Made by a program: the position numbers and the translations under genes | Assembly (NCBI RefSeq): GCF_030463535.1 | Contig: NC_132879.1 | Coordinates: 32,731,925-32,795,924, forward strand | DNA: 64,000 bases | Direction: 5' to 3' | Source of the DNA: Salminus brasiliensis | Lineage: Eukaryota > Chordata > Actinopteri > Characiformes > Bryconidae | In this document: positions 46,422 to 59,168 of the stretch, piece after piece | How positions within the stretch are numbered: position 1 is the stretch's first letter | How the letters are laid out: each line of letters starts with the position of its first letter | Notes under the pieces: model-generated | What the model saw: the letters and a program-made list of their open reading frames with translations, nothing else | The model's database searches: none | Told to the model about the DNA's origin: nothing

Positions 46422-46464
46422 CTTCAGTAAAGTCGATGTACATATATAGTTCTGAGAAGGTCTG

Positions 46465-46608
46465 TATTATTTTGCAGAGGCAGTATCATAGCTTGTGAGT
46501 TTAATCTGAGGTGTGATCATTGCTTGTTGAAAACTTTACCCACTATCCGACCAGGATGATTTGAAATATAGTCAACTATGGCCATTTTTTGTTAGTGTTA
46601 GTTAAGAA
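46465..46608 (+). pseudogene. U4 snRNA-like sequence, unit 3
   Basis: Same sequence as at 4437 and 19973, keeping GCAGAGGCAGTATCATAG, TTGAAAACTTTACCCAC and GATTTGAAATATAGTC. The 3' stem-loop is missing. Confidence 0.8.
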
Positions 46609-46689
46609 TAAGCTTGAATGTTTTTTTCAGTGCTTTTTGTTGTAGTCAGTTTGGTTTTAGATTGTGTGGGTATTAAGTTTACGTTCAGC

Positions 46690-47614
46690 TTTTTTCCACT
46701 TTCTAGCACTTATTTTTATATCTGTTTAGTCATTTACTGCGTCATATGCTTACTAACTGCTTTTCCATTGTGTTTACAGTCTATTCCCACAGGTATATCA
46801 ACAAACTAAACAAAAAGCCCAGTAGCAGTTTACCCCTACAACCAGCTTTATTTCAGTGCCCAAATCAACTGCAAGCGGGAAGTCCCTGCTTTTTATGGCT
46901 GCTGCTGCTTTTTGACTGTATGAAGTGTGGCATGTTTAGTCTAGAGCCTTTTTCCACCGCTAGTGATAATGATAGTGTTTGTACTGAATGTGAGCTAGTT
47001 CACTCTTTGGTGGTTAAAGTGGAGCAGTTAGAGGTGAGCATCACGGCTTTACTAAAGGATAGAGAGCCAGAGTCACTGACAGCAGCCCCGGATGCTTTAG
47101 GGAGAGCTAGCACCCCCCTCCACTCCGGAGTTAGCTAAGCTAAGGCTAATGCTAGCGCTAAGACCAAAGCTAGCCCACCAGAACACCAAACAGGTTTACC
47201 CCTCAGTGAAACACCCGCTGAGGAGCCTGTTCAGCGTACTCTGCTCAGAGGAGACTCTGTTATCTGACACGTGAAGATAGCTCGTCCTTTAGAGGCTCCA
47301 GCAGAACTGTTAGCTGTTTACCAGGAGCCAGAGCGCCGGACATTAGCGCCCACCTTAAGCAGGTAGCAAACAGGAGATATTCGAGGGTAGTTATTCATGT
47401 AGGGGCAACGATATTCATCTGCGGCAGTCAGAAGTAAGTAAGGATAACATTAAAGAGGGGGTTAAACTGGTCCAGACAATGTCTGATGTGGTCATTTGCT
47501 CTGGCCTTATCCCAATGAGGCGCGGCTCTGAGTCTTACAGCCGACTCACAGCGCTAAATCACTGGATGTTCAAGTGGTGTTCGGAAAATCATGTGGGCTT
47601 CATAGATAACTGCT

Positions 47615-47618
<4 letters not shown>
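46690..47618 (+). pseudogene. L2-clade LINE (LINE-B), 5' part with ORF1, copy 3
   Basis: The 130-residue ORF1 start is at 46746-47138; the broken esterase part continues to the LINE-A junction (AACTGCTTAGA at 47608-47618). It has no solo LTR, unlike copy 2. Confidence 0.75.
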
Positions 47619-47648
<30 letters not shown>

Positions 47649-48239
47649 TGTTTAGTATGAGCTCTTGAAATTTCTACCTTTTTTCATTTTTAAAATGAGA
47701 TAAATCACAGAAATCAAACTGATTATAATTATAATATCAAAAAAACATCATTTCAGTTTAAAAAGAATTTATTTGGATATAATTAGACAGAAAAACAAGC
47801 AAAAATAAGAATCAGAAGGAGAGCAGCTAGCAGAGCAGCAAGCAGCGTAGCCGTTAGCCGTTAGCAGTGGAAGCAGATTCAGCAGAAGCAGAATCAGCTC
47901 CAGAAAGAATCCAGAGGAAAACTGAACAGGGAGCTGTAGACCTGCTACACCCACCGCTGAGACCAACCACACCCGACTAAACCAGGAGCAGAGACCAGAC
48001 AGCCCCCACACCTGCGCCTCACACTGGGGTAAGAGACCCGCTCCCACAGAGCGACAGAGTCACAGACCGGAGACCATCACCCTAAACTAAGGTCTGAACT
48101 CAGGTATGAAACTCTAGCTACAGAAGAGGAGAACGTGCTCAGATAGCGCTAACCCCGCTAAGTTTGCTAAAGCAGCTAATCTGGCAGTTACTGCGAGCCT
48201 CCTCTGATTGGTCAGCTGCTACAAAAACTGCTACAACCA

Positions 48240-50130
48240 ATGAGAGCAGCAGACAGCAGCATAAACAGAGGCAGCAGAGAGAGAACCCTGAGACCCTGTT
48301 TAAAGACTGCAGCTCCATCAGAGGGAGAAACACCACCACCAACCTGCTCTTCTACACTGAGCACAGTCCAGCATGGCATTCGGCTCTGTGCAGATATTTC
48401 ACACACACCACAAAGAGAGGCATCTGCAAGGGCCGCCAGTTATACATCTTTGAGGATGCAGAAAAAGATGCAGAGAACAGGCTCCTAACAGTGAACCTGT
48501 ACCAAAACGGCACAGTGATGGTGCAGGGGAGTGAAGACGCTCTGCTGGAATTTGAAATGGCTTTTCCCAGTCTCACAAACCTGGCCAACCAAGAAAGAGC
48601 TGAAGCCCCCAGCACAGTCCCCAGCCCAACCCCCACACTTGAACAAACACCTGCTGAAGGGGAAACAGAGCCCCCACAACATTACTGTAGATCACAGCCC
48701 TCCCTCAGTCAGCACTGCCCCGCCCCCGAGCCCACGCCTCCACTCCACTGTAGCTGAGATAAAGAACAGCCTCTCCTTACTGGAAGTGGAACTGGTAGAA
48801 CTGAGGGAGCACATCCACACCCACATCACCACCAGGAAAGACATGAGCCTCCTCAGAGACCAGTACAGCCAGCTAAAGGTATCTGTACAAGAGCTGAAGG
48901 GAGACGTAAAGAATCTGCTACAGGAGAGAGAAGCACTAAACAATGAACTGGCAAGGGTTCGAGACAACACACACAAAGAACTGGAACAAATTAGACAGGA
49001 ACTGAAAACAGAAATTCGGAGCCTCAAGGAAGAGCTGCACCAGAAAGACACCACCATAAAGAACCTAAACACACAGATCCAGACACACATTGAGCAGCTG
49101 AACACTCCACTCACTGCCAGCCCCTCACAATCCAGCCAGACTCAAAATCTTCCTGCTACACAGCAAGACCACCACAAGCCCTCGTCTGATAGACCCGTAG
49201 AGCTCCAGAAGCCTGAAGCAGAGGAAGCAGCAGAGCAGCAGACCAGCAGAGCAGCAGACCAGCCACCGTGGAGAAAGACTCAGACATTGCCATTCTGATT
49301 GATTCAAACGCAAAATTCCTGCAGGATTTACTCTTCCCAGGTCAGAAAACAGCAAAAATATGGTGCCCAAAAATAAAAGATGCCCACAGAATTCTCTCTG
49401 ATTCCAAACTTAACACTGCTAAATCTATCATTATCCACACTGGCACCAATGACCTCAGAACAGAGCAGGAGAGGGTAGGAAGACTGATGTGCAGAGTAGC
49501 AGAGAGAGCTGCTGAGTCCTTTCCTAACACCAAAATCATTATCTCCACCCTCCTGCCCTGCAAAGACTTCCACCCAGCCACCATCCACAAGATCAACACA
49601 GACATCTCTAGAGGATGTGCCCTCATGCCTAATGTGCACCTGGCCCACCACTCTAACATCACCCCCCACCATCTCTACGAACCATGTGCACATAAGCAAA
49701 CACATGGTCAGAGAATTTGCCAGGACACTTAAAAATACTACAATTGGCAGACATTCCCACTCAACACAGGAACACGGAGGAATGGTTCCCAAGACCACAA
49801 CACAGCTTCAGGCACGCAGCCATCAGCCCTACCATCAACAAACACCTCCTGAGAGCCCGACACCTACCTGGACAGCATAATTCTCCTCACACCCCGCCAA
49901 CTGGACCAGCCTACCGGTTCACACCGTCCAGACCAGCACAACGCCTCCCTCCAACCAGACCAGTGCACCGGCCCCACCCTGAACACGCACCCCGAGCAGC
50001 CCCCCTCACTCAGGACAGGGCCCTACAGCAGCAACGCAGCTATGCAGAGGTCCTTCGTACTCCACAGAGCTCTACACAGATGGGTAAAATCAAACAGTTG
50101 CTACAGTACATCTGTGCAAAACTCCCATAG
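48240..50130 (+). pseudogene. LINE-A ORF1, copy 3: N-terminal domain, coiled coil, esterase-like domain
   Basis: ATG at 48240 (ATGAGA), followed directly by a deletion of about 85 bases that removes the MASAAAAPPSHMFDF segment and shifts frame. The conserved N-terminal domain reads in the 48164-48757 frame. A long coiled coil of about 120 residues follows (48717-49110; heptads through LSLLEVELVELREH, LRDQYSQLKVSVQELK, ELEQIRQELKTEIRSLKEEL), the usual ORF1 trimerisation or bundling region. The esterase-like domain starts at 49268 (ILIDSN, HTGTND), with the frameshifting extra A near 49680 before the Asp/His block. The Pro-rich C-terminus ends at 50130. The order N-domain, coiled coil, SGNH, Pro-rich tail gives the ancestral layout of ORF1. 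Confidence 0.8.
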
Positions 50131-50307
50131 CTCATATATGCAGCACACTTACAGTCACTACTTCAATCTTTTTCATTATAAAATGAACTTGTAGTGGACT
50201 TCTTGTTTTGTTTCTGAATGTATTTATTTATTTTCTCCAATATATTCAGTATTAGTAGATTTCTTTATTTACCTCATTTTAATCAGAAAAGGAGATTCAA
50301 TATTAAC

Positions 50308-53300
50308 ATGGCTTCACTCTCAATTAGCATGTGGAACATTCAAGGTTTAAAATCATCAACATTTGGGTTTAAAAATCTAGATGAAGACTTTCAAAACAAT
50401 ATCAAAAACACTGATCTTCTAATACTGCAGGAGACTTGGTGTAGGACTGATACGACCACTCACTGTCCCCAAGGCCACAGAGACATCATCATCCCTTCCC
50501 AAAAACTGAACTCAGTGCGTCAGGGCAGAGACTCGGGAGGAATAATAAGTTTTTTAGACACATTGAAAATTGGAAAATTTTACATTTGGCTTAAAATAAA
50601 AAAGGCATTATTATCTCTGAAAAAAGATCTGTTTCTCTGTGCCATTTATATTCCTCCAACAGAGTCCCCTTACTGCCCTGAGGAGATGTTCCCAGAGCTA
50701 GGAAAGGAAATATGCCATTTCCAGGCGCAGGGAAATGTGCTGATTTGTGGGGACTTCAATGCTAGAACTGGAACACAGCCTGATTATATTAATATAAAAA
50801 ATGACAAATACATTAACAATAATATGCCATCCATTACTAATAACCCTTCTTATGCCCATAGAAACAATCAAGATTGCACGGTCAACAAAAGTGGTAAAGA
50901 CCTCCTGCAGCTCTGTCAAAGCCTGGGTCTGTACATCGTCAACGTTAGGTTACGAGGGGACACTTTAGGAAGGTATACATTTTGCTCACCTCTTGGGAAT
51001 TGTACAGTAGATTACATCATAACAGATTTAGACCCTTTGTCTCTCAGCGCATTCACTGTAAAACCACTAACCCCTCTGTCTGATCACAGCCAAATCACTG
51101 TGTTCATTAAAAGGGCAGAAAATAACAGCAATGCACACACACAGCCCAGTAAGCTGTACAACATCCGGAGACCATACAGATGGGCCCAAAACAGCACAGA
51201 AGAGTTCCAGAAAGCAGCTGCAAACCAAGAAATTCAGACACTTTTAGACTCCTTTCTGGACACCACATATGTTCCCAGTAAAGAAGGAATCAATCTGGCA
51301 GTAAGAAATATGAGTATGATTTTTGACAAAACAGCTAAAAAAGCACAATTAAAAAATAGAAACAGATCAAAACCCAAACTCAAAAAAGAAGACAATTGGT
51401 TTGATCGGGAGTGCCAAAACATGAGAAAAGAACTTCGAAATTTATCAAATCAGAAACACAGAAATCCAAACAATGCACACATACGCCTTCTTTACTGTGA
51501 AACACTAAAGAATTATAAATATACACTCAGAACCAAAAAAGCTCAATATACATACAAGCAACTATCACTACTTGATTCAATAAATACAAATAGATTCTGG
51601 AATAATTGGAATAAACTTAAAAAGAAAGATTATGAAGAACTAGCCATACAAAATGGAGATACATGGACAAACCACTTCCAAACACTGTTTAAAAAAATAG
51701 AATTTGACCCAAATTCAGAACAAAGCAAGATAAACAGAAAACTAGAAAAAATAGAAATAGCAATTAAAAACAATCAAAATCCTTTAGACTTCTCAATTAC
51801 TGAACAGGAGCTTAAAGACAAAATAAAAATAATAAAACCAAATAAAGCATCTGGACCCGATTGGATCCTCAATGAGACGCTAAAATGTTCCAGTTCAAAA
51901 TTTAATTTGGCCATTTTAAAACTGTTGAATTTAGTTCTGAGTGTAGGTCACTTCCCTGAAACCTGGAACCATGGACTGATAACACCAATCTTTAAAAATG
52001 GAGATAAGTTTGACCCTAATAATTACTGAGGCATCTGTGTGAACAGTAATTTGGGGAAGCTGATGTGCAGCATCTTAAATTCTAGAATCTTAAACTTCCT
52101 TATGAAGCACAGTGTCTTGAATAGAAGTCAAATTGGGTTTTTACCAAATTACCGCACCACTGATCATATTTACACCCTACACACCCTGATTGAAAAACAT
52201 TAAAATAAAACCAGAATATTTGCCTGTTTTATTGACTTTAAAAAAGCATTTGATTCTATTTGGCACCAAGGATTCTTTTACAGACTTCTAGAAAGTGGTG
52301 TAGGGGGGTAAAACATATGATCTCATTAAATCAATGTACACAGGAAACAGGTGTGGAATTAAAATCGGTAACAAACAAACAGATTCTCTCGCTCAGGAGT
52401 GCGGAGTGCGACAGGGCTGCTGTTTAAGCCCAACCCTATTCAACATTTATATTAATGAACTGGCCAAAATATTAGAGGAGTCTAAAGCTCCCGGTCTCAC
52501 TCTGCACAACTCAGAGATCAAATTCCTGCTCTATGCAGACGACCTGGTCCTGCTGTCCTCCACAGAGCAGGGTCTACAGCAGAACCTGGACCTGCTGGAG
52601 CAGTACTGCCAGACCTGGGCCCTGGCAGTAAACCCCAAAAAGACAAAGATCATGATATTTCAAAAAAGATCCCGATCTCAATTTCTATTAGGCACACAGG
52701 AAATCAACCATGCCTCCAACTATAACTATTTAGGCATCACAATCAGTTCCTCCGGAAATTTCCATCAAGCAGTGAATCAGCTGAGAGAAAAAACACGCAG
52801 AGCTTTCTACACCATAAAACGTCAAATTTGTGCAGAAATTCCAATTAAAATTTGGCTAAAAATATTTGAGTCAGTAATGGAACCTATTGCCCTTCATGGC
52901 AGGGAAGTTTGGGGTCCGCTTACCAATCAACAATTTGACAAATGGGACAAACATCCAATTGAGACTCTGCATGCAGAATTCTGTAAAAACATGCACAAAA
53001 ACTCCACCAACAACGCATGCAGGACCAGAACATCACTAAACTAATCAGAACAAACCAAATTACAACTCATTTCAGAGACAAATACAACACCTATTGGGAA
53101 ACTCAAACACAATTACAGAGTAAAATGCAATGTTATCTGACCCCAAAACGCCAGTACACTGTGGCAGAGTACCTGAGCACAGTGACTGACCCGAAACTGA
53201 GGACCACTCTGACCAGGTACAGACTCAGTCAGCACAGCCTGGCTATAGAGACTGGCAGACACAAAAGATCCTGGGTTCCTCAGGAGAAGAGAACATGCCA

Positions 53301-53529
53301 GCAGTGCCAGCTCAACAAAACAGAGTCAGAGCTGCACTTCCTGACAGAATGCCCCAAATACACCCAGACCCGCCAGCAATTCTACACCAAAATCAGCCAC
53401 AGATACCCCAAATTCCTCAGCCTCTCCAACCCAGAGAAACTGCCCTATCTGCTAGGAGAGCGTAGAGAGTGCTGCTCACTCACAGCTCAGTACACCCTTG
53501 CCTGCCACCGTCAGAGAGACAGTGAGTGA
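50308..53529 (+). pseudogene. LINE-A ORF2 (endonuclease-reverse transcriptase), copy 3, broken
   Basis: ATG at 50308 (MASLSISMWNIQGLKSS) opens a frame of 573 codons to TGA at 52027-52029, where copy 2 has CGA. Endonuclease: LQETWC, ICGDFNAR, TLSDHSQI, all catalytic positions present, although about 21 bases after GRDSGGII are missing relative to copies 1 and 2. The RT continues past the stop: NQIGFLPN, then a TAA near 52201, FIDFKKAFDSIWHQ, an extra G near 52309 (frameshift), then QGCCLSPTLFNIYI and LLYADDLVLLSS in the 52334-53044 frame. The C-terminal zinc-knuckle-like part ends at 53529. At least three disabling changes. Confidence 0.87.
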
Positions 53530-53738
53530 CCATATCAGCTTCTACACACTGTAACACACACTGACACAAACACTGAAACACACACTGACACACACTTTTT
53601 TTTTTTTTTATGTTAATAGTTCAAACTGTTCAGTAATGTTTAATCTGTTCACATTTCACAACTTTCCTGTAACCTGTAGCTTTGGCAATACAAATGTAGC
53701 TCTATTTGTCATGCCAATAAAGCCCCCTGAATTGAAAA

Positions 53739-55018
53739 GTTAATTGGTTAAAGTTCGAGGACAAGCCTGTTTTTTTTAGGTAGGGATTGCGTTCACCCCA
53801 CACGGGAGGGTACTGCCTTACTTTCGTGCAGCATAGCTCATAGTCTGCTAGTTAGTCGCTAGAGTCGTGTAAAAGGCTGCTGACAATCCAGAGCCGGGAC
53901 CAGGCCACAGACAGACTGGCTAAACCGACCGTCTGCGAGCTGCTTTAAGGCGTCACCCAGGTTTTACCGTATTGAGACTGTGTCTGTGTCCCGAATTAAA
54001 CCCAAACATAGAATATCTAAATCAGCTCGTTTTAATAATTTAATTAGTGTTAAATTCTCACATTCAAACAATAACAGCACCACCTCAAACCTAAAGCTCG
54101 GCCTATTTAATATTAGATCATTAACCTTGTTGTAAATGAAATTATATGTGATCAGAAATTAGATATTTTCTGCCTTACTGAATCCTGGATTAGACCTGAT
54201 CAATATTTAGCACTAAATGAAGCCACCACCGCAGGTTATAAACATGTACATAGCCCTAGATTATCAGGCAGAGGAGGTGAAGTATGCATACACTTGATAT
54301 TATTCAAAAACACTGTATCACCTTCACTTCTTTTCAGATTCTCTACATTAATATATCACATTGCATTTATACTAATTCATATTTATAGGCCTCCAGGGCC
54401 CTACTCTGAATTTTAAAAAAAAATGAGTGATTTTGCTGCAGACTTGGCAAAGTTATAATAGTAGGAGACTTTAATATTCATTTTGAAAAAGCAGACGATC
54501 CATTAACAAAGGCGTTTGCATAGATCTTAGATTCTGTCTGCATGATACAAGACATGACTGAAGCCACACATTACTGTAATCATACCCTAGATTTAGTCCT
54601 GACCCTGGGTGTTAGCACTGATCATCTAAATATTCTACCTCAAAGCTCTACCTCCACTCTGACTAAGGACAGCCTTAGTCAATATAGAAAGGTACTCATT
54701 AAAGGCATGTACCCAAAACGCTTACATTAGCAGCCATAAAACCAAATCTTGATCTTAGTGTATTGTCTAATTACAGACCCATCTCCAACTTAACATTTAT
54801 ATCCAAGATATTAGAAAAAGCTGTGGCCCAACAACTCTGCTTATACCCGAGTAAAAATGACATGTATGAGAAATTTCAATCTGGACTCAGACCCAATCAT
54901 AGCACAGACACAGCCTTAGTGAAGATTACAAATGATCTCCTTCTTGCCTCTGATCGAGGCTATGTATCTTTATTAGCCCTACTCGACCTCAGTGCAGCCT
55001 TCAGTACAATAGTAAAGA
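53739..55018 (+). pseudogene. L2-clade LINE (LINE-B), end of ORF1 and start of ORF2, copy 3
   Basis: Best preserved copy. The frame 54763-55035 gives the start of the reverse transcriptase: SNYRPISNLTFISKILEKAV, FQSGLRPNHSTDTALVKI, NDLLLASDRGY and LLALLDLSAAF, diagnostic of fish L2/CR1-type elements. It then stops at the kinase cassette, before the catalytic YADD box. Confidence 0.8.
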
Positions 55019-55387
55019 CATGTGGAAATATGTGACTGATTTTACTGACTGCAGTGATTCATGTCCTAAAGTAACTAGACACCATTTCTTCTGAATAAAT
55101 TCAGCTGCTTTACGGCGTCTGACACAGCTGTATTATTTCCATAGAAAAACACTGACCAGTAGAACAGGACTTTCTACAGAAACTTTGTGGTGACAGACCC
55201 GGTTTCTAAATCTAGTCTCAGATCATACAGATCTGATGCTAAACTTTAGTATGAGTGAGGTCTTCATTCATCAGACCTGGCTGTATTCAATCAGCTCAGT
55301 CTCATCACCGCAATGTGCTTCATGTGTTGCTAAGGTAACTGAAAGGGCATAGCACTGTACACAGCACTGTGTGTCCATACAGTCCTA

Positions 55388-55476
55388 TACAGCCAATGAA
55401 GAGACTGACCTCAGTGACCCGAGTCCTCCTCCATTGTGAGGTCATGTCAATGACATCACAGAGCCTATAAAAAGGC
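55388..55476 (+). promoter_or_regulatory. Kinase 4 core promoter
   Basis: CCAAT near 55394, CRE-like TGACATCA at 55451-55458 (ATGTC-AAT-GACAT) and TATAAAAA at 55466-55473; same variants as copy 2. Confidence 0.65.
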
Positions 55477-55697
55477 AGGTTCCCCCTCACTGGCTCAGTT
55501 CGGATTCAGCAGTTCGGGAGATGCTTCATTCCTGCGTTGACACTTACACCATTTAGCTGATTTAGCTGATTTTGTCTAGAACCATCTTATCTAGAACCAT
55601 AAAGAGGTTCTACATTTGCTTGGAATATACAGGGAACAGTCCTTACAACCTTCTTAACCTTCTGACTTTTATTTCCTCTTTCCATCTACAGGGGAAA

Positions 55698-57478
55698 ATG
55701 CAAACCAAAGAAGTCCTGAGGAGTTTGGGCTACGAGGTGGTGGATTTCATTGGTAAAGGGAGTTACGGTGAGGTTAAGCTGGCCACATCTCAAAGGCACT
55801 CCAACCATGTGGCCATCAAAATAATGCACCGCAGGCTGGCATCACATCTTTTTGTATCTAAACTTCTGCCCCGGGAACTGGCCATTCTGAAAAGAGTAAA
55901 GCACCCTCACATTGTTCAGGTGCATGAAATTTTTGAGATGCCAAACGGACAGGTGTTTATTGTGATGGAGGCTGCCGCAATGGATCTTCAACAGAAGATC
56001 TGGGAGCTCGGCCGCATTCCCATTGGCCAAGCAAAAATGTGGTTCTCACAGCTGCTCAGCGCTGTGGCCTATCTACATCAGCAGAACATTGTCCATCGTG
56101 ATCTTAAATGTAAAAACGTTCTGCTGACTGCTAACGACCAAGTCAAATTAACCGACTTTGGTTTAGGCCGTTTTTCAAGGGGCTTTCCTGACTTAAGCAA
56201 GACCTATTATTGCACTCCCGAGTATGGTGCACCTGAGGTGCTTTTGGAAAAACCCTATGATCCAAAAAAAAGTGACGTGTGGAGTCTAGGTATTATCTTT
56301 TACTCCATGGTCACCGGATCCACACCCTTCAAAGTTAACAGTTTGAAGAGTCTCCTACGTGTCCAGCGAGAACCCTTGGTGTTCCCACGTAGGATCACAG
56401 TGGAGGAGCCCTGTCGGGCCTTCATATCTTATATGCTGCAGTACGACCCCTCCACTCGGCCGTCTGTGACAGAGGTGGCACAGCACCCTTGGCTACAGCT
56501 GAGGCAGGAACGGTAAGTAATCCACTGTGCAGGTATACATACATGAAGAACATTTTGAATGGGTCACTCAAAGTAAAGAGCTGTTTTGCAAATAGGTAAC
56601 ATACAGTATTAGTTCACTAACGATAAGTACACTAACACATTGCTTCTGTACTGTCTCCAGGGTTATTGGCAGGTTTGTGGTGGTGCCCGTTGAGGATCTG
56701 TGTCCAGACGTCAACCCACTTGAAACGTCAGAGGAAGAGTCTCAGTCTTCCTTCTCTTTGAACAGTAACATAGACAGTATATCATCTTCTGCCTCTGAAA
56801 ATGGGCTGGTGTTTTTCAGCACTCCTCAGTCGACAGAGGAAGAGTCTCCGTCTTCTTCTTTAAGCAGAGACGTAGACGTTCTCTTATCTCATGGTGTCAG
56901 ATGCGAGACTCTGATGCCTGAGCAGAAAGGCGACAGCAATGGAGCTGGTGCAAGTCTGACTTGCCAAAGGGTAGAGGCTGTGGAGGAGCACTATGGTTGC
57001 GTTAGCTGTAGTCCTGTTTGTGCTGCTATTAAAAGGGCAGCTAATGCTTATGTCAAGGCACCAATTCTCAGAGCCTCCCGGTCACTCCGACGGAGGATGA
57101 GGAAGTTATTCAGAGTTAACTCTGTGGTCCATGACACCACCTCTATTTCCCAGCAGAGTGCTCCTCATTCTGCTTCCCCTTCAGATGCTCATGCTTGTTT
57201 GTGTTCTGAGCAGAGACTCAAGGATGTGACTGTAGATGTCCCTCTCCATGGGCTAGTGGTGGAGACAGCATCTGTTCTCCCACAGCCCACAGTATGGAAA
57301 GGAACCAGGAGGCTGAGGTTCCCTAAATTTAAGGTATGTTAGGCAAGTGTTGAGCGATCGTCACAGCCTCAGATTTTATACTTTAAATATTTGCTAGAAA
57401 TGTTTCAGTTGATTCATATGTGTCATTTTGTCTCGCCAACAGATCCTGAAGAAGACGAAGATGATTCACCCATTGTAG
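55698..57478 (+). CDS. TSSK-like serine/threonine protein kinase, copy 4
   Basis: Complete copy: coding exons 55698-56512, 56661-57333 and 57443-57478, 507 codons plus stop. Kinase domain as in copy 2 except L268 (LQLRQER). The tail is mosaic: FSLNSN, QKGDSNG and LVVETAS as in copy 2, but PSDAHACL and VTVDV as in copy 3, and a private L in DVLLSHG. The 3' flank also has GATAACATAC, as after copy 3. Left neighbour is the L2/LINE-A block, right neighbour the U4 array, as for copy 2. Catalytic residues K41, D135, N140, D153 and the APE motif are intact. Confidence 0.9.
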
Positions 57479-57529
57479 ACATCTAGCACGGCCCTGGTGA
57501 TAACATACTACCTTTACACAATTTATTGG

Positions 57530-57750
57530 TCGTTTATACGTTGTTTTGACCAGAGGAGGATGGGTCCCCCTAGTGAGTCTTGGTTCCTCCCAAGGTTTCT
57601 TCCTCCAGCTCTGAGGGAGTTTTTCCTTGCCACTGTCGCCTTTGGCTTGCTCACTTGGGGTTCATGTTGTATTTATTTATTTTTATTTGTCCTATTTCCG
57701 GATTTTTGTAAAGCTGCGTTGCACCATGAGGTTGTAAAAAGCGACATACA
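57530..57750 (+). mobile_element. L2-type LINE 3' tail downstream of kinase 4
   Basis: As after the other kinase copies. Confidence 0.75.
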
Positions 57751-57801
57751 CATCATTTGGAGTTGACTTGTTATGTAAGGGGTAGGAGGGACACTGTCTA
57801 A

Positions 57802-58457
57802 ACTGATTGAGATGCCTCTGTAATGTTGCATGGACCTCAGGAACAGTGCCTCTGGACTGGCAATCCAAGGTTGTGGTCCTCATTAAGAAAGTGAACCAGA
57901 GAGTGTGTGGAAACTTTTGAAGCATCACACCTCGGTTTCCCTCTAGAAAGTTTATGCCAGGGTAGTGCAAAGATGAGACTCAGGAGGAGAAATGCAGATT
58001 CTGTCCTGACCATGAAATTTTGGACCAGCTCTTCACTCTCTTTTGGATAGTTGAGGAGACATGGGAGTTCAGCAGTCCTGTCTACATGTTTTGTGGACTT
58101 GAAGGCTCATGACCATGTTCTCTGAGACATCTTGTGAGAAGTGCTCTAGGTGCATGGGATGCAAGGGTCGGTGATGCGAGCTGTGCAGTCCTTGTACTCA
58201 CTGAGTCAGAGCTGTGTCCATATTTTCAGCACTAAGTAAAGCTTGTTGAGTGTTGCCGTTGGTCTTTGTCAGGGCTGTGCCATGTGTCTGCTCCTGTTTG
58301 TGATATTCATAGACGGGACAGCAAGGCGTAGCCAGGGGCAGGATGGTCTACGGGGGCCTTCAACGCACACTTGACTAGTTTGTAGCTAAGTGTATAGCGG
58401 TTGGTATGAGAATCAGCACCTTCAAGTCTGAGGCCACAGTGGTATCCCACTCACCTT
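57802..58457 (+). pseudogene. Rex3 fragment, copy 4
   Basis: As copy 2; no open frame. Confidence 0.75.
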
Positions 58458-58677
58458 TCACGACCCAGGACTTGCTAGAGTGATTGTATTTTATAGTATC
58501 TTATCTTAAGAATTAAATAGGGGTGTGAATCTCTCTGTGTCAGGCGATTTGATTCAATTCTGATTTTTGAGGTCACGATTCAATTCAGAAACAATTTTTG
58601 ATTCAGGAACCATTTTTCAATTTAAATGGTCTTTAAATTTGATTTAAATTAAGTGATTGACGAAGAAGAAATGACAT

Positions 58678-59168
58678 TGTTGTCATGGTGGGTCAGGCCA
58701 GACACAGAGGGATGAACACTCCCAGACATGGGTGCAATGCAAGTACTTTAATAACACAATAGAAAATCATAGAAAGAGCAAACTAAAGCAAACAAAGCAG
58801 CAACTAACGAGAATAAACAGGAAAACAACGTAAACTCGACAAACTAGAGGGCGAACACAAAGCACACCTGAGACCGGGGGGCTCTAGGAGCTGAGCTAGA
58901 TGAGCAGGGCAGGGAACAGGGGGAACCAGCCGCAGAACCAAAAACGGCTAGGCCGACCAAACCTGGCAACGCAGTGTGGAAAAGGGTCGCCTAGCTGGAG
59001 CGAGGGTCGTGGGTATAAGGTGGGAGTGAGCGAAAGCATCTCGCTAAACACATGAACATGAAACACGACACTGAACCGACACAATAAACCAAACATGAAC
59101 CAAACACACATGAACGCAACTGAACCAGAACCGAGTCACTGAATAGATACAAGAACAGAAACATAACA
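58678..59168 (-). repeat. Solo LTR, probably Gypsy-type, copy 4
   Basis: As copy 2 (491 bases), including the extra bases near the left end. A TG microsatellite follows at about 59331-59354. Confidence 0.5.

Larger units (their letters stand above)
47619..53738 (+). mobile_element. LINE-A, copy 3, the most complete (nested in L2)
   Basis: About 6.1 kb. Retains the ORF1 coiled coil lost from copies 1 and 2 and the longest uninterrupted ORF2 (50308-52029), but has lost about 85 bases at the start of ORF1. 3' UTR with CAATAAAG near 53715, ending CCTGAATTGAAAA. Confidence 0.87.
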
